DNA from: JAMCYG01 sp027365565
GTDB lineage: Archaea > Micrarchaeota > Micrarchaeia > Micrarchaeales > Micrarchaeaceae
NCBI GenBank assembly: GCA_027365565.1
Contig: DAHXMI010000010.1
Span: forward strand, 86,895 to 150,894
DNA: 64,000 bases
Reading direction: 5' to 3'
Both the position numbers and the translations under genes were made by a program. Under the pieces are notes generated by a model. That model was not told the origin of the DNA, made no database searches, and saw only the letters and a program-made list of their open reading frames with translations. This document shows, piece by piece, positions 17,601 to 25,137 of this stretch (the first letter of the stretch is position 1; each line of letters begins with the position of its first letter).

Positions 17601-18026
17601 TTATTCTTCTCCGGAGGAGAACTTCCTCTTGCCACCGCGCTTCTTCTGCTTTTCTGTGCGCGCATTGGCGAACTCGATTTCAAGATCCTCATGCGTCTCG
17701 GTGTCCATCCACTCCTTTATATAGGAAGCTATGTTCCTGAACGGCTTCGAGAACCTGTCCGTAAGCAGGTAGGTGTTGTTCTCGTGCTTTATCAGGCCTA
17801 TCATCACTGCAAAATCAAGGTATCTCTTTGCAGTTGCAATCGGTATGTGCGAAGGTATATCCTTAAGATGCATCCCGTTCCTCTTCTTCACCTCAGAAAG
17901 GACGGTGGCGAACCTGTACGCCTCTGTTTCGTTGTCAAAGAATATTCTGGCTATCTCCTTGACATTCACGGACTTTACCTTTTCCTTGAAGGGGGCATCT
18001 TCGAATTCCCAATATCTGATGGACAA
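17601..18026 (-). CDS. Winged-helix DNA-binding protein
   Basis: A 141-residue basic protein. Residues about 30-100 look like a winged helix: LSEVKKRNGMHLKDIPSHI, ATAKRYLDFAVMIGLI (recognition helix) and a wing ENNTYLLTDR. The tail is charged and ends KRKFSSGEE. Most likely an archaeal transcription regulator; no family name or target can be given. Start TTG 18026 is supported by a TATA box 31-40 nt upstream (18057-18066), giving leaderless initiation. The next gene upstream is 188 nt away. Confidence 0.6.
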   Translation of the reverse strand: MSIRYWEFEDAPFKEKVKSVNVKEIARIFFDNETEAYRFATVLSEVKKRNGMHLKDIPSHIPIATAKRYLDFAVMIGLIKHENNTYLLTDRFSKPFRNIASYIKEWMDTETHEDLEIEFANARTEKQKKRGGKRKFSSGEE

Positions 18027-18056
18027 ACTATCACGGTTTTAGATACGACTGCAACG

Positions 18057-18066
18057 TATAAATTTA
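18057..18066 (-). promoter_or_regulatory. TATA box for the winged-helix gene
   Basis: TAAATTTATAC on the minus strand 31-40 nt before the TTG start. The rest of 18067-18214 is AT-rich with no recognised element. Confidence 0.45.
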
Positions 18067-18214
18067 TGACGTTAATTTCGAATGCATGGAAAAAATTCCA
18101 TATATTCAAAATCGTTTAACTATACCTAATGATATTTAAAAGTTTATATATAATACGTGATTTTGTTTATATTGTCCTGCTTTTTTTACCGCTTTTGTAG
18201 AGAAATTAGGTAAA

Positions 18215-19324
18215 TTATTTTTTTGTTATGAAAGTGACGGTGTCGCCCTCCATCAGTATGTGCATGGCTCCGACCCTCTGCCTCCTGAATTTCGCGCTTG
18301 GGCCGCTCACGTATGCACACTTCAGCTCGTCGAATATCTCGGTGTGCAGCTTCGACGCCGCATCCGCAACTGTCGCGCCTTTGGTCAGTATGAACGGCAC
18401 GGGTTTCTCGTACTTGTCTTTCGGCTGGAGGTACACCGATATGATGTTCAGGTTATCGTATATTACCTCCTTGAGCACATTGATGTTTATGCCTTCGGTG
18501 ACGCTTATCGGTACAACCTTTATCCCGTACTTGTGCGATATCTGGCCGGCCACCTCCTCGTAATCTGGACGCGTGTCTATCTTGTTCAGCGCTACTACCG
18601 CGCTCGCGTACATAGCCCTGTTTGAGATGATCTCTATCAGTTCCTCTTCGTCGAGTTCATCCCCTATGCTAACTGTAGCGCTATGAACCCCGAACTCCTT
18701 CAGCACGGCCTCTATGTGCTGCCTGCTTATAGATGACTCGTTCTTCTCTATCTTTATCCCGCCGCTCTGTTTTGAGTTCACTATCACGCTAGGCTTCTTC
18801 CTGTTGAGGCGTATTCCCATGTCCTTTATCTCATCGAGTATTATGTCGAGGTCACCAGGCTTGTTTATATCAAGCACGATAAGCATCAGGTTAACGCCCT
18901 TTGCCGCAGCTATGACAGTTCTTCCGCCACCTGCGCCAAGGTGTGCCTCCTCTATTATGCCAGGCATGTCCAGCACCTGTATGTGCGCGTTCCTGTAGAC
19001 CATCGTACCGGGTATTATCGACGTGGTGGTGAATTCGTATGCTGCAATCTTCGAGCTGGTATTTGCAAGAGCATTCAACAGCGATGATTTGCCGGCGCTG
19101 GGAAAGCCCATCAGTGCGACAGTCCTGTCTCCTGTCTTCTTCACAAAGAATCCCTGGCCGTGCTTTCTTTGCGTTGCTCTTACGAGTTCTTCTTTCGCCT
19201 TGGCAATTCTTGACATTAGGTACTTCAATCCCTTTTCGGTCGCCTTATTCTTCGTTATTTTGCGGCGTTCCTTCTCCATCTCCTCCAGTTTGTCCTCGAT
19301 ATTTCCTGCGGGCGTCGGAGCCAA
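18215..19324 (-). CDS. drg: DRG-family GTPase with TGS domain
   Basis: A 369-residue OBG/DRG GTPase that binds translating ribosomes. Seen: N-terminal basic helices (KNKATEKGLKYL), G1 GFPSAGKSS at 73-81, G2/G3 region FTTTSIIPG and LDMPGIIE, G4 NKID near 250, and a C-terminal TGS domain (about 295-368) ending GDTVTFITKK. Start is TTG at 19324 preceded by AGTGAT; a TATA box lies at 19360-19369. The gene stands alone, divergent from the Lys-rich small gene. Confidence 0.93.
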   Translation of the reverse strand: MAPTPAGNIEDKLEEMEKERRKITKNKATEKGLKYLMSRIAKAKEELVRATQRKHGQGFFVKKTGDRTVALMGFPSAGKSSLLNALANTSSKIAAYEFTTTSIIPGTMVYRNAHIQVLDMPGIIEEAHLGAGGGRTVIAAAKGVNLMLIVLDINKPGDLDIILDEIKDMGIRLNRKKPSVIVNSKQSGGIKIEKNESSISRQHIEAVLKEFGVHSATVSIGDELDEEELIEIISNRAMYASAVVALNKIDTRPDYEEVAGQISHKYGIKVVPISVTEGININVLKEVIYDNLNIISVYLQPKDKYEKPVPFILTKGATVADAASKLHTEIFDELKCAYVSGPSAKFRRQRVGAMHILMEGDTVTFITKK

Positions 19325-19359
19325 GACATCACTTTTATTTTCTGTTATCTTAGTAAATT

Positions 19360-19369
19360 TTTATATATG
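19360..19369 (-). promoter_or_regulatory. TATA box for drg
   Basis: CATATATAAA on the minus strand about 36-45 nt before the TTG start, predicting a leader of about 10 nt that carries the GTGAT ribosome-binding site. Confidence 0.5.
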
Positions 19370-19462
19370 AAGATAAACATGTTTTATATTAGTCGTGTGC
19401 GACTTGCATATGTATTTAAATAATTTCTATTACGTTAGAAAATCGATATAAAAGTGGATAAA

Positions 19463-19537
19463 ATGGCAGCAAAGAAAAAAGCAAAGAAGGCTAAGAAGGC
19501 AAAGGCCAAAAAGTCTTCTAAGAAGAAGAAGAGATAA
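19463..19537 (+). CDS. 24-residue lysine/alanine-rich protein
   Basis: A tiny ORF with ATG preceded by AGTGGATAAA and encoding a peptide of only Met, Ala, Lys, Ser and Arg (start MAAKKKAKKAKK, end SKKKKR). Fourteen of the 24 residues are lysine. It is immediately followed (first base after the stop) by a strong hairpin and T-run, and an AT-rich promoter-like TATTTAAATA lies at 19412-19421. That gene-sized transcription unit argues it is real. It resembles histone-H1-tail or ribosome-tail peptides and could bind DNA or rRNA; no family recognised. Confidence 0.6.
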   Translation: MAAKKKAKKAKKAKAKKSSKKKKR

Positions 19538-19566
19538 CTTGGGTGGTTTTTTCCACCCAGTTTTTT
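19538..19566 (+). terminator. Hairpin plus T-run terminator
   Basis: CTTGGGTGG and CCACCCAG form an 8-bp stem (one G-T pair) around a six-T loop, followed at once by six T and further T-rich sequence. It looks like a bacterial intrinsic terminator and ends the Lys-rich small gene. Confidence 0.75.
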
Positions 19567-19622
19567 GTGTTATTCTCTTTTTTCTCTTCTTTACCCCTTT
19601 TCTACCGTCGATTTTTACCATG

Positions 19623-20921
19623 TCATACTCCAAACTTCGCGAACCTCTTCCTGAAGCTTCTGTCGTTTTTGAACGTGTTAAACATCTTCTTCATCTTGTT
19701 GAACTGCGATATGAGCATATGGACATCGTGCTCCGTTGTGCCGCTTCCAGCAGCTATCCTCTTTATCCTATCGGGATTGTGAAGCAGCCTTTCATCCTTC
19801 CTCTCGTTCTGCGTCATCGACGATATTATGACCTTGAACTTGTTCAGCCTGTCTTCACCCTGGTCTAACATCTCCTTAGGCATGTCTGGAGCGCCCATCA
19901 TCCCGAACACATTCTTCAGCGGGCCCATGTGCCCCATTGCCTTCAGCTGCGTGTAGAACGTATCGAAATTCAGCTCCTCTACCTGCATCTCCTCAGGCTT
20001 TAGGTTCGCCTCAGTTACTGCCTTGTTCACCTTCTCCAGCAGCGATGATATGTCTGGTATGCCGAGAAGAGATCCTATGAACTTCTCCGAGTCGAAAGGC
20101 TCAATATTGCCTACTTTCTCTCCGGTGCCGATGAACATTACGCCGGCCTTCGCGGCGTTGGCGGCACTTATCGCACCTCCGCCTTTTCCGGAGCCGTCCA
20201 TTCTGGTGACCACCACGCCGCTTATCTTTACCGCAGAATCGAATTCCCTCGCCTGCCTGCCTGCTATTTGGCCGGTGTCAGCCCCTACAACGAGCACCTT
20301 CTCGTCTGCGTTAAACTCCCTCGCGACGCTTTTGAGCTCGTTGATTAGATTGTCGTCGAGGGCGTTCCTTCCGCTCGTGTCGCATATGACGACGTTCTTC
20401 CCTTTGAGCACCTGGTGCGAAGCCTTCAGCACCTTGACTGGGTCTTTTTCTCCCTTTATGCCGAAGAATGTAATGTTAGCCTGCGCGGCAAACGTCTCTA
20501 GCTGCTCATATGCCGCAGGTCTTGTCACATCGCAGCATATGACCGCTGCGCTCATCCCCCTGTCCTGATAGTACTTGGCGATCTTGACAGAAGTAGTCGT
20601 CTTCCCGGACCCGTAAAGCCCCATCATCAGTATGCGCTTGCTCTTCATCTCCGGCGCATATGTGGAGCCCATCAGGTGCACCAGCCTGTCGTAGACTATG
20701 TCTGTTATGTAGTCCTTTGGGGTTATGCCTGGCGGCGGCCTGCTCTTGAGCGCGGCAATTTCTATGTCTTTTGATATCTGGAACACGAGGCTGACTTCAA
20801 CGTCGGCGCTGAGCAGGCTCTTCTGGAGCTCCTTCGTAAACTCCCTTATGGTCTTGGAGTCTATTATTGTGGCCCTCGAAAGCCTTGCTATGGCCTGCCT
20901 CAGGCCCTCGCCCAGATCCAT
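19623..20921 (-). CDS. srp54: Signal recognition particle protein SRP54
   Basis: The GTPase of the signal recognition particle, which binds signal sequences at the ribosome and docks to FtsY. About 432 residues: N domain (MDLGEGLRQAIARLS start), G domain with GLYGSGKTT near 106-114, DTSGR, TRMDGSGKGGGA, and a methionine-rich M domain with GMMGAPDMPKEM and the RNA-binding RIKRIAAGSGTTEHDV segment. ATG 20921 matches the usual N-terminus and has GTGAT 5 nt upstream; the GTG at 20942 does not. Confidence 0.95.
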   Translation of the reverse strand: MDLGEGLRQAIARLSRATIIDSKTIREFTKELQKSLLSADVEVSLVFQISKDIEIAALKSRPPPGITPKDYITDIVYDRLVHLMGSTYAPEMKSKRILMMGLYGSGKTTTSVKIAKYYQDRGMSAAVICCDVTRPAAYEQLETFAAQANITFFGIKGEKDPVKVLKASHQVLKGKNVVICDTSGRNALDDNLINELKSVAREFNADEKVLVVGADTGQIAGRQAREFDSAVKISGVVVTRMDGSGKGGGAISAANAAKAGVMFIGTGEKVGNIEPFDSEKFIGSLLGIPDISSLLEKVNKAVTEANLKPEEMQVEELNFDTFYTQLKAMGHMGPLKNVFGMMGAPDMPKEMLDQGEDRLNKFKVIISSMTQNERKDERLLHNPDRIKRIAAGSGTTEHDVHMLISQFNKMKKMFNTFKNDRSFRKRFAKFGV

Positions 20922-20991
20922 CGCAATCACTGTTGCATGCACATCGCATTCGCAAAATTAGCGCTTTGCTATAAGGCTATTGAAACGCCAA

Positions 20992-21000
20992 AATATAAAA
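20992..21000 (+). promoter_or_regulatory. TATA box for the GT4 gene
   Basis: AATATAAAA about 36-44 nt before the TTG start at 21036, with GGTG just before the start codon. Confidence 0.45.
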
Positions 21001-21035
21001 TTCTTACATGAGCTTAATCCTCTATCGGTGCTTGC

Positions 21036-22163
21036 TTGAAGCTCATAATAACCCAATCGAACCTCACGCTCAGGGGAGGGGCGGAAAGGGTGCTGCTGAA
21101 GATCGCACAGCACTACGACGCAACGATATACACTACCGAATACGATAGGAAAGGCACATTCGAGGAATTCGGCGGCCTCGACGTCAGAGTTATAGGAAAG
21201 CGCAATGGCATGCTTCCCTATGGCAGGATATCGCAGGGGCTAAGCATGGGCTTGGGGTTCTACAATCTCAAGATAGATGAGGACTATGATGTCATAAACG
21301 CCCACATTGCCCCGAGCCACTGGGTCAGGAAGAACAATGAGCGCGTGCTTTGGTACTGTCATACACCCCTCAGAGAGGTATATGACTTGTATGGGTACAG
21401 ACTGTCCATGAGAAAGACGTGGCAGAAGCCGGTGTACATGCTCGGCGCGGCCATGGTTAGGAGGATGGACCAGTCCATTGTGAAGGACATAAGGCACATA
21501 ATAGCGAACAGCTCAAACACTCAATCCAGGATAGAGAAGTATTATGGTAGGAAGGACTCGATAGTGCTGAACGGCGGCGTAGACAGGCAGAGATATTCCA
21601 ACATGGGCGACGACAGGTATTTCCTGTACCCATCCAGGTTCTCGCCGAACAAGAGACAGGAATACGCGATAAGCGCATTTGAGAGATTCAGCGCGAGAAA
21701 CAAGGGCTATAAGCTGATAATGTGCGGCTCGGTCTCGAAGGACAGCATGTACCGCGATTATTACCATAGGATAGAGCGCCTCGCAAAGAGGACTAGATGG
21801 GTGGAGCTGCGTACAGACGTCGATGACAAGGAGCTCGCCAGACTCTACGGAAGGTCGACCGCAGTGCTCTTCACCGCAATAAACGAGGACTACGGCCTAG
21901 TGCCGATAGAGTCGATGGCATCCGGCAAGCCGATAATAGCGGTTAACGAGGGAGGTATGAGGGAAACCGTAGTGGATGGTGAAACGGGTTTCCTAGTGGA
22001 GAGTCCGAGCGAGATGGCAGAGAAGATGGAGTTCGTAGCAAAGAACGCAGCCGCCGCAGAGAGGATGGGTAAGAATGGAATAGATAGGGTGAGGAAGCAT
22101 TACTCGTGGGAGTCGTTCTTCCGTGCTTTCGACAGGGAGCTCAGGAAAACAATGAAGGATTAG
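21036..22163 (+). CDS. Glycosyltransferase family 4
   Basis: A 375-residue GT-B fold glycosyltransferase. The acceptor domain starts KLIITQSNLTLRGGAERVLLKIA, typical of GT4; the nucleotide-sugar half carries PSRFSPNKRQEYAISAF, EDYGLVPIESMASGKPIIAVNEGG (E-x7-E motif, about 288-312) and ETGFLVE. It probably adds a sugar to a lipid-linked or surface glycan in the cytoplasm, feeding AglB. Start is TTG at 21036. The 3' end lies 3 nt from the end of the convergent TBP-like gene. Confidence 0.87.
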   Translation: MKLIITQSNLTLRGGAERVLLKIAQHYDATIYTTEYDRKGTFEEFGGLDVRVIGKRNGMLPYGRISQGLSMGLGFYNLKIDEDYDVINAHIAPSHWVRKNNERVLWYCHTPLREVYDLYGYRLSMRKTWQKPVYMLGAAMVRRMDQSIVKDIRHIIANSSNTQSRIEKYYGRKDSIVLNGGVDRQRYSNMGDDRYFLYPSRFSPNKRQEYAISAFERFSARNKGYKLIMCGSVSKDSMYRDYYHRIERLAKRTRWVELRTDVDDKELARLYGRSTAVLFTAINEDYGLVPIESMASGKPIIAVNEGGMRETVVDGETGFLVESPSEMAEKMEFVAKNAAAAERMGKNGIDRVRKHYSWESFFRAFDRELRKTMKD

Positions 22164-22166
22164 GTT

Positions 22167-22515
22167 TCACTTTTCAACCGCTATTACGTACTTCGCTATC
22201 GCCTTGGCGGCGTAGTCGAGCACCTTCTTTATGTTGTCTTCCGAGTTGGTGCCGGTGCATATCATCTTGCCGTTCTTGAAAAGTATTATCACGGCCTTGG
22301 GGCTGTCTATTCGAAATATGGCACCAGGGAACTGCTCCGGCTCGTAGTCGACAGATTTCACACCCTTTGAAAGAGCGTATAAATCTACAGTCGCGTGAAG
22401 CTCTGCGTTCGCGACTATGTTCTGTATCTCTATTACAGGATGTATGTCAAGCCCACCGTTCTGTGACTTGTGCGTCTCCTTTGCAGCCTTAGCCTCACGT
22501 TTTTTTGCCGTGCAA
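22167..22515 (-). CDS. Single-repeat TBP-like protein, reading frame broken near the start
   Basis: The translated frame matches one repeat of TATA-binding protein: IEIQNIVANAEL, VDYEPEQFPGAIFR, ILFKNGKMICTGTNSEDN and a final helix, then a stop. A normal TBP has two such repeats in about 180 residues; here only one (about 85 residues) plus a basic tail exists. The frame has no ATG, GTG or TTG before residue V of VKSVDY (22361), well inside the repeat. A TTG at 22515, about 25 nt from a TATA box, would start the right protein if the A7 run (22500-22506) had six A: then 115 residues. So either an indel, slippage at A7, or an unusual start. A complete second repeat is not found nearby. Confidence 0.65.
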
Positions 22516-22539
22516 TCCTCCCCTGTTAGCTAATAACAC

Positions 22540-22552
22540 AATATAAATATAA
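22540..22552 (-). promoter_or_regulatory. TATA box for the TBP-like gene
   Basis: TTATATTTATATT on the minus strand, centred about 31 nt before the candidate TTG at 22515. It supports transcription through the whole repeat rather than from the internal GTG at 22361. Confidence 0.5.
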
Positions 22553-22560
22553 GTCTTGCC

Positions 22561-22568
22561 TTTATATA
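22561..22568 (+). promoter_or_regulatory. TATA box for the geranylgeranyl-reductase-type gene
   Basis: TTTATATA 20-27 nt before the ATG at 22588, leaderless spacing. It is back to back with the TBP-like promoter. Confidence 0.55.
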
Positions 22569-22587
22569 GCTGCGGGGTTCCTTAGGC

Positions 22588-23691
22588 ATGAATGTAGTCG
22601 TAGTCGGCGCAGGCATCGTTGGCCTGTGCGCAGCAAGGTTCATAGCTGAGAAAGGCATTGAAGTAGACGTTTACGATTCGAAAAAGAGCCTTGAGGATGG
22701 TGCGGCGAAGGCTTCGGGCATATTGTCGGTAAGAGGCCTCGAGAGCCTTGGGATAGACTACTCCGATGCCATAGTAAACTCGCTGAGGGGTGCAAGGCTC
22801 CATGCGGCAGGCAGGAGCCTGGTGATAAAATCCGACAAGGTGGAGGCGCGCGTAGTCGACAGGGGTATCCTGGCGAGGGAGGCAGGGAGGGCCGCTGAAG
22901 AGGCAGGGGTAAGGATCCATCTTTCGGAGAGGCTCGGCAGGGAGCGCATCGCCGATATAGGCTCATCAGAGGATACGATACTGGTAGGAGCGGACGGTGC
23001 GGTGTCGAACGTGGCCAGCACGTTCGGGTTCCCTAAGATCGGGGAGTACGTGCTGACGTACAAGGCAGAGGCAGATATGCCGGCCGGAGGAGAAGGGGAT
23101 TCCGTTGACATATTCTTCTCGAAAAATATTTCACATGGCCTATTCGGGTGGTCGGTACCCTACTCCTCGGACCACGTAGAGCTAGGGTTGGGTGTAGGCG
23201 GAAAACAGAAGGTGTCCAGTAAGCTCGCCTTCGACATGTTCATATCTGCAGATGCTATCAGCGGCGTGAGCCTGGGGAGCATCCATAATGGGCATGCGAG
23301 CATGATACCGCTAAAACCTAGGTCGAAGACCGTCCATGGGAATGTGGCCCTTGTGGGAGATTCTGCGGGCCAGGTAAAGGCGACTACCGGAGGTGGCATA
23401 GTCTTCGGCGTTGGATGCGCGAAGGTGCTTGCCGATTCCGTAAAGAGGACAATAGATGGTACATCGCGCCTTGACGGCTACGAAACGGCATGGAGGAAGG
23501 CCTATGGCACCGACTTGATGATGCACAGAATGATACACAGGTATTACATGGCCGCGGGAGACGCGTACCTTGGCGCTACATTCTCAATAATGAAGTTACT
23601 GGGCTTTGAGGGTTTCTTTGGCAGGCATGGTGATATGGACAGGCCGATGCGCATGCTGAAAAGCCTATTGACGTTCGGCCTTGTAGGATGA
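22588..23691 (+). CDS. Geranylgeranyl-reductase family flavoprotein
   Basis: A 367-residue FAD-dependent oxidoreductase. The N-terminal dinucleotide fold GAGIVGLCAARFIAEKGIEV, an internal GADGAVSNVA and the second FAD motif GDSAGQVKATTGGGI (near 257-271) define the geranylgeranyl reductase family. In archaea these enzymes saturate the isoprenoid chains of membrane ether lipids (digeranylgeranylglycerophospholipid reductase); other members reduce geranylgeranyl diphosphate. The length is slightly short of the usual 390-450. Leaderless ATG start. It runs convergently into nuoN with an 8-nt gap. Confidence 0.78.
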   Translation: MNVVVVGAGIVGLCAARFIAEKGIEVDVYDSKKSLEDGAAKASGILSVRGLESLGIDYSDAIVNSLRGARLHAAGRSLVIKSDKVEARVVDRGILAREAGRAAEEAGVRIHLSERLGRERIADIGSSEDTILVGADGAVSNVASTFGFPKIGEYVLTYKAEADMPAGGEGDSVDIFFSKNISHGLFGWSVPYSSDHVELGLGVGGKQKVSSKLAFDMFISADAISGVSLGSIHNGHASMIPLKPRSKTVHGNVALVGDSAGQVKATTGGGIVFGVGCAKVLADSVKRTIDGTSRLDGYETAWRKAYGTDLMMHRMIHRYYMAAGDAYLGATFSIMKLLGFEGFFGRHGDMDRPMRMLKSLLTFGLVG

Positions 23692-23699
23692 AGGCCGAG

Positions 23700-25127
23700 T
23701 CACGGCAGTGTTGTGGGGCCGGGCCATGTACTGATTAGCGAGTTGCCTGCCAGCGCGGATGCATGCATCAGAAAGCCAGGGAATATTCCAATTACCACTG
23801 TAGCTACAAGCAGCACGATAACAGCTGCTGCCACCGAATCGGCCATCCTGATTCTGCGCTCCTCCCCGTCGCTGCCGCCGTACATCGAGACGATTACGCG
23901 GCCATAGTAATATACAGAGATGGCACTGTTAACTATGCCCAGGAACGCAAGATACAGCAGGTTTGCGCCTATCGCGCTGGAGAATAGCAGGAACTTCCCT
24001 ATAAAGCCGATTAGCGGCGGGACGCCTATCATAGACAGCATGAATATCGTGAGGGATAGCGCCGCTAGAGGGTTTTTAGCCCAGATCCCAGAGTACTCGT
24101 CGACAGTCCTCATGTTCTTTTCTGCAAGCCAGAGTATCACCGTAAAGGCACTCACTATCATTATCGCGTGCGCGACTATGTAAAAGATGCTGGCCGTGAG
24201 CCCGGCTGCGGTCATCGTAGATATGCCTATCAGTATGTACCCGGCCTGCGATATCGAGGAGTATGCCATCATTCTCTTAACGTTCGTCTGCACGAGCGCC
24301 ACAAGGTTGCCGAAGAACATGGTGGCTATCGCGAGAGGCACGAATATAGGCTGGAAGTTGAACCCGGAATAGAGCATCATAGAGAAGAAAACCTCTACCA
24401 TTGCCACGAATGCCACCTTCTTGTTCAAGCCGGCGAGCATTGCCGTGATATGGCCCGGAGCGCCTTCGTACACGTCGGGCACCCACATGTTGAAGGGGAA
24501 CACCGCCGCCTCGGTGGACAGCGATGCGGCGAACAGTACGATAGCGAGCGCTATAAGCGCGGTGCCGCTGGTCAGCGGGCTTGGTGAGAGATGCCCTATC
24601 GAAAGGGTCGGATCGTATGGGGAGACCAGCGCTATCGCGAACGCGAACAGCGCTATGGAAAGGGCGCCCAGCACGAAAAGCTTTATTGCTGCTTCCGTGT
24701 GCCTGCGGCCGTGGGTCAGTATCATGAACACTGTTGGTATGCCCATCAGCTCTAGGCCTATCAGCACTGTTATCAGCGAGTTCGCCAATGCAACCGATAG
24801 CATCCCCGCTATGGAGAGCCCGAAGAAGAGCGAGAACGCGATGAAATCGGTCGAGTACTCGTACGCGAGAACATCGATTACGATCAGAAGCGACGCGAAT
24901 AGGGTTATCACCAGCTCGGAGAACGGGTAAAACCTGAATATCTGCAATAGCGTTAGGCTTGCCTGGTGTGATAACATAAGCGCGGAAAGCACTGCGATTG
25001 CCGCTAGAATCGTGGCGCTGCAATATAGCCACGCCCTCCTCCTCTTCGCAAATAGGGATGCGAGCGCTCCGACAGGCAGGAGGCCCGTCAGGGCAAGTAT
25101 CGCATATCCAATCAGCATGTAACTCAT
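23700..25127 (-). CDS. nuoN: Complex I-type subunit N (antiporter-like)
   Basis: A 475-residue membrane subunit of the NADH/F420H2:quinone oxidoreductase proton-pumping arm, about 14 helices. Typical Mrp-antiporter features are GLELMGIPTVFMIL with the conserved membrane glutamate, MWVPDVYEGAPGHITAML with the broken helix, and KRMMAYSSISQAGYI. ATG 25127 has GGTG 7 nt before it; a TTG at 25151 overlapping nuoM is the alternative. Last gene of the H-I-J-K-L-M-N cluster. Confidence 0.9.
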   Translation of the reverse strand: MSYMLIGYAILALTGLLPVGALASLFAKRRRAWLYCSATILAAIAVLSALMLSHQASLTLLQIFRFYPFSELVITLFASLLIVIDVLAYEYSTDFIAFSLFFGLSIAGMLSVALANSLITVLIGLELMGIPTVFMILTHGRRHTEAAIKLFVLGALSIALFAFAIALVSPYDPTLSIGHLSPSPLTSGTALIALAIVLFAASLSTEAAVFPFNMWVPDVYEGAPGHITAMLAGLNKKVAFVAMVEVFFSMMLYSGFNFQPIFVPLAIATMFFGNLVALVQTNVKRMMAYSSISQAGYILIGISTMTAAGLTASIFYIVAHAIMIVSAFTVILWLAEKNMRTVDEYSGIWAKNPLAALSLTIFMLSMIGVPPLIGFIGKFLLFSSAIGANLLYLAFLGIVNSAISVYYYGRVIVSMYGGSDGEERRIRMADSVAAAVIVLLVATVVIGIFPGFLMHASALAGNSLISTWPGPTTLP

Positions 25128-25137
25128 TCTCGCACCA

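Noticed and set aside
24277..25032. A 251-residue Arg/His-rich ORF on the minus strand inside nuoN
   Set aside because: Shadow of nuoN in another frame on the same strand; the composition (His/Arg-rich) is that of frame-shifted coding sequence.
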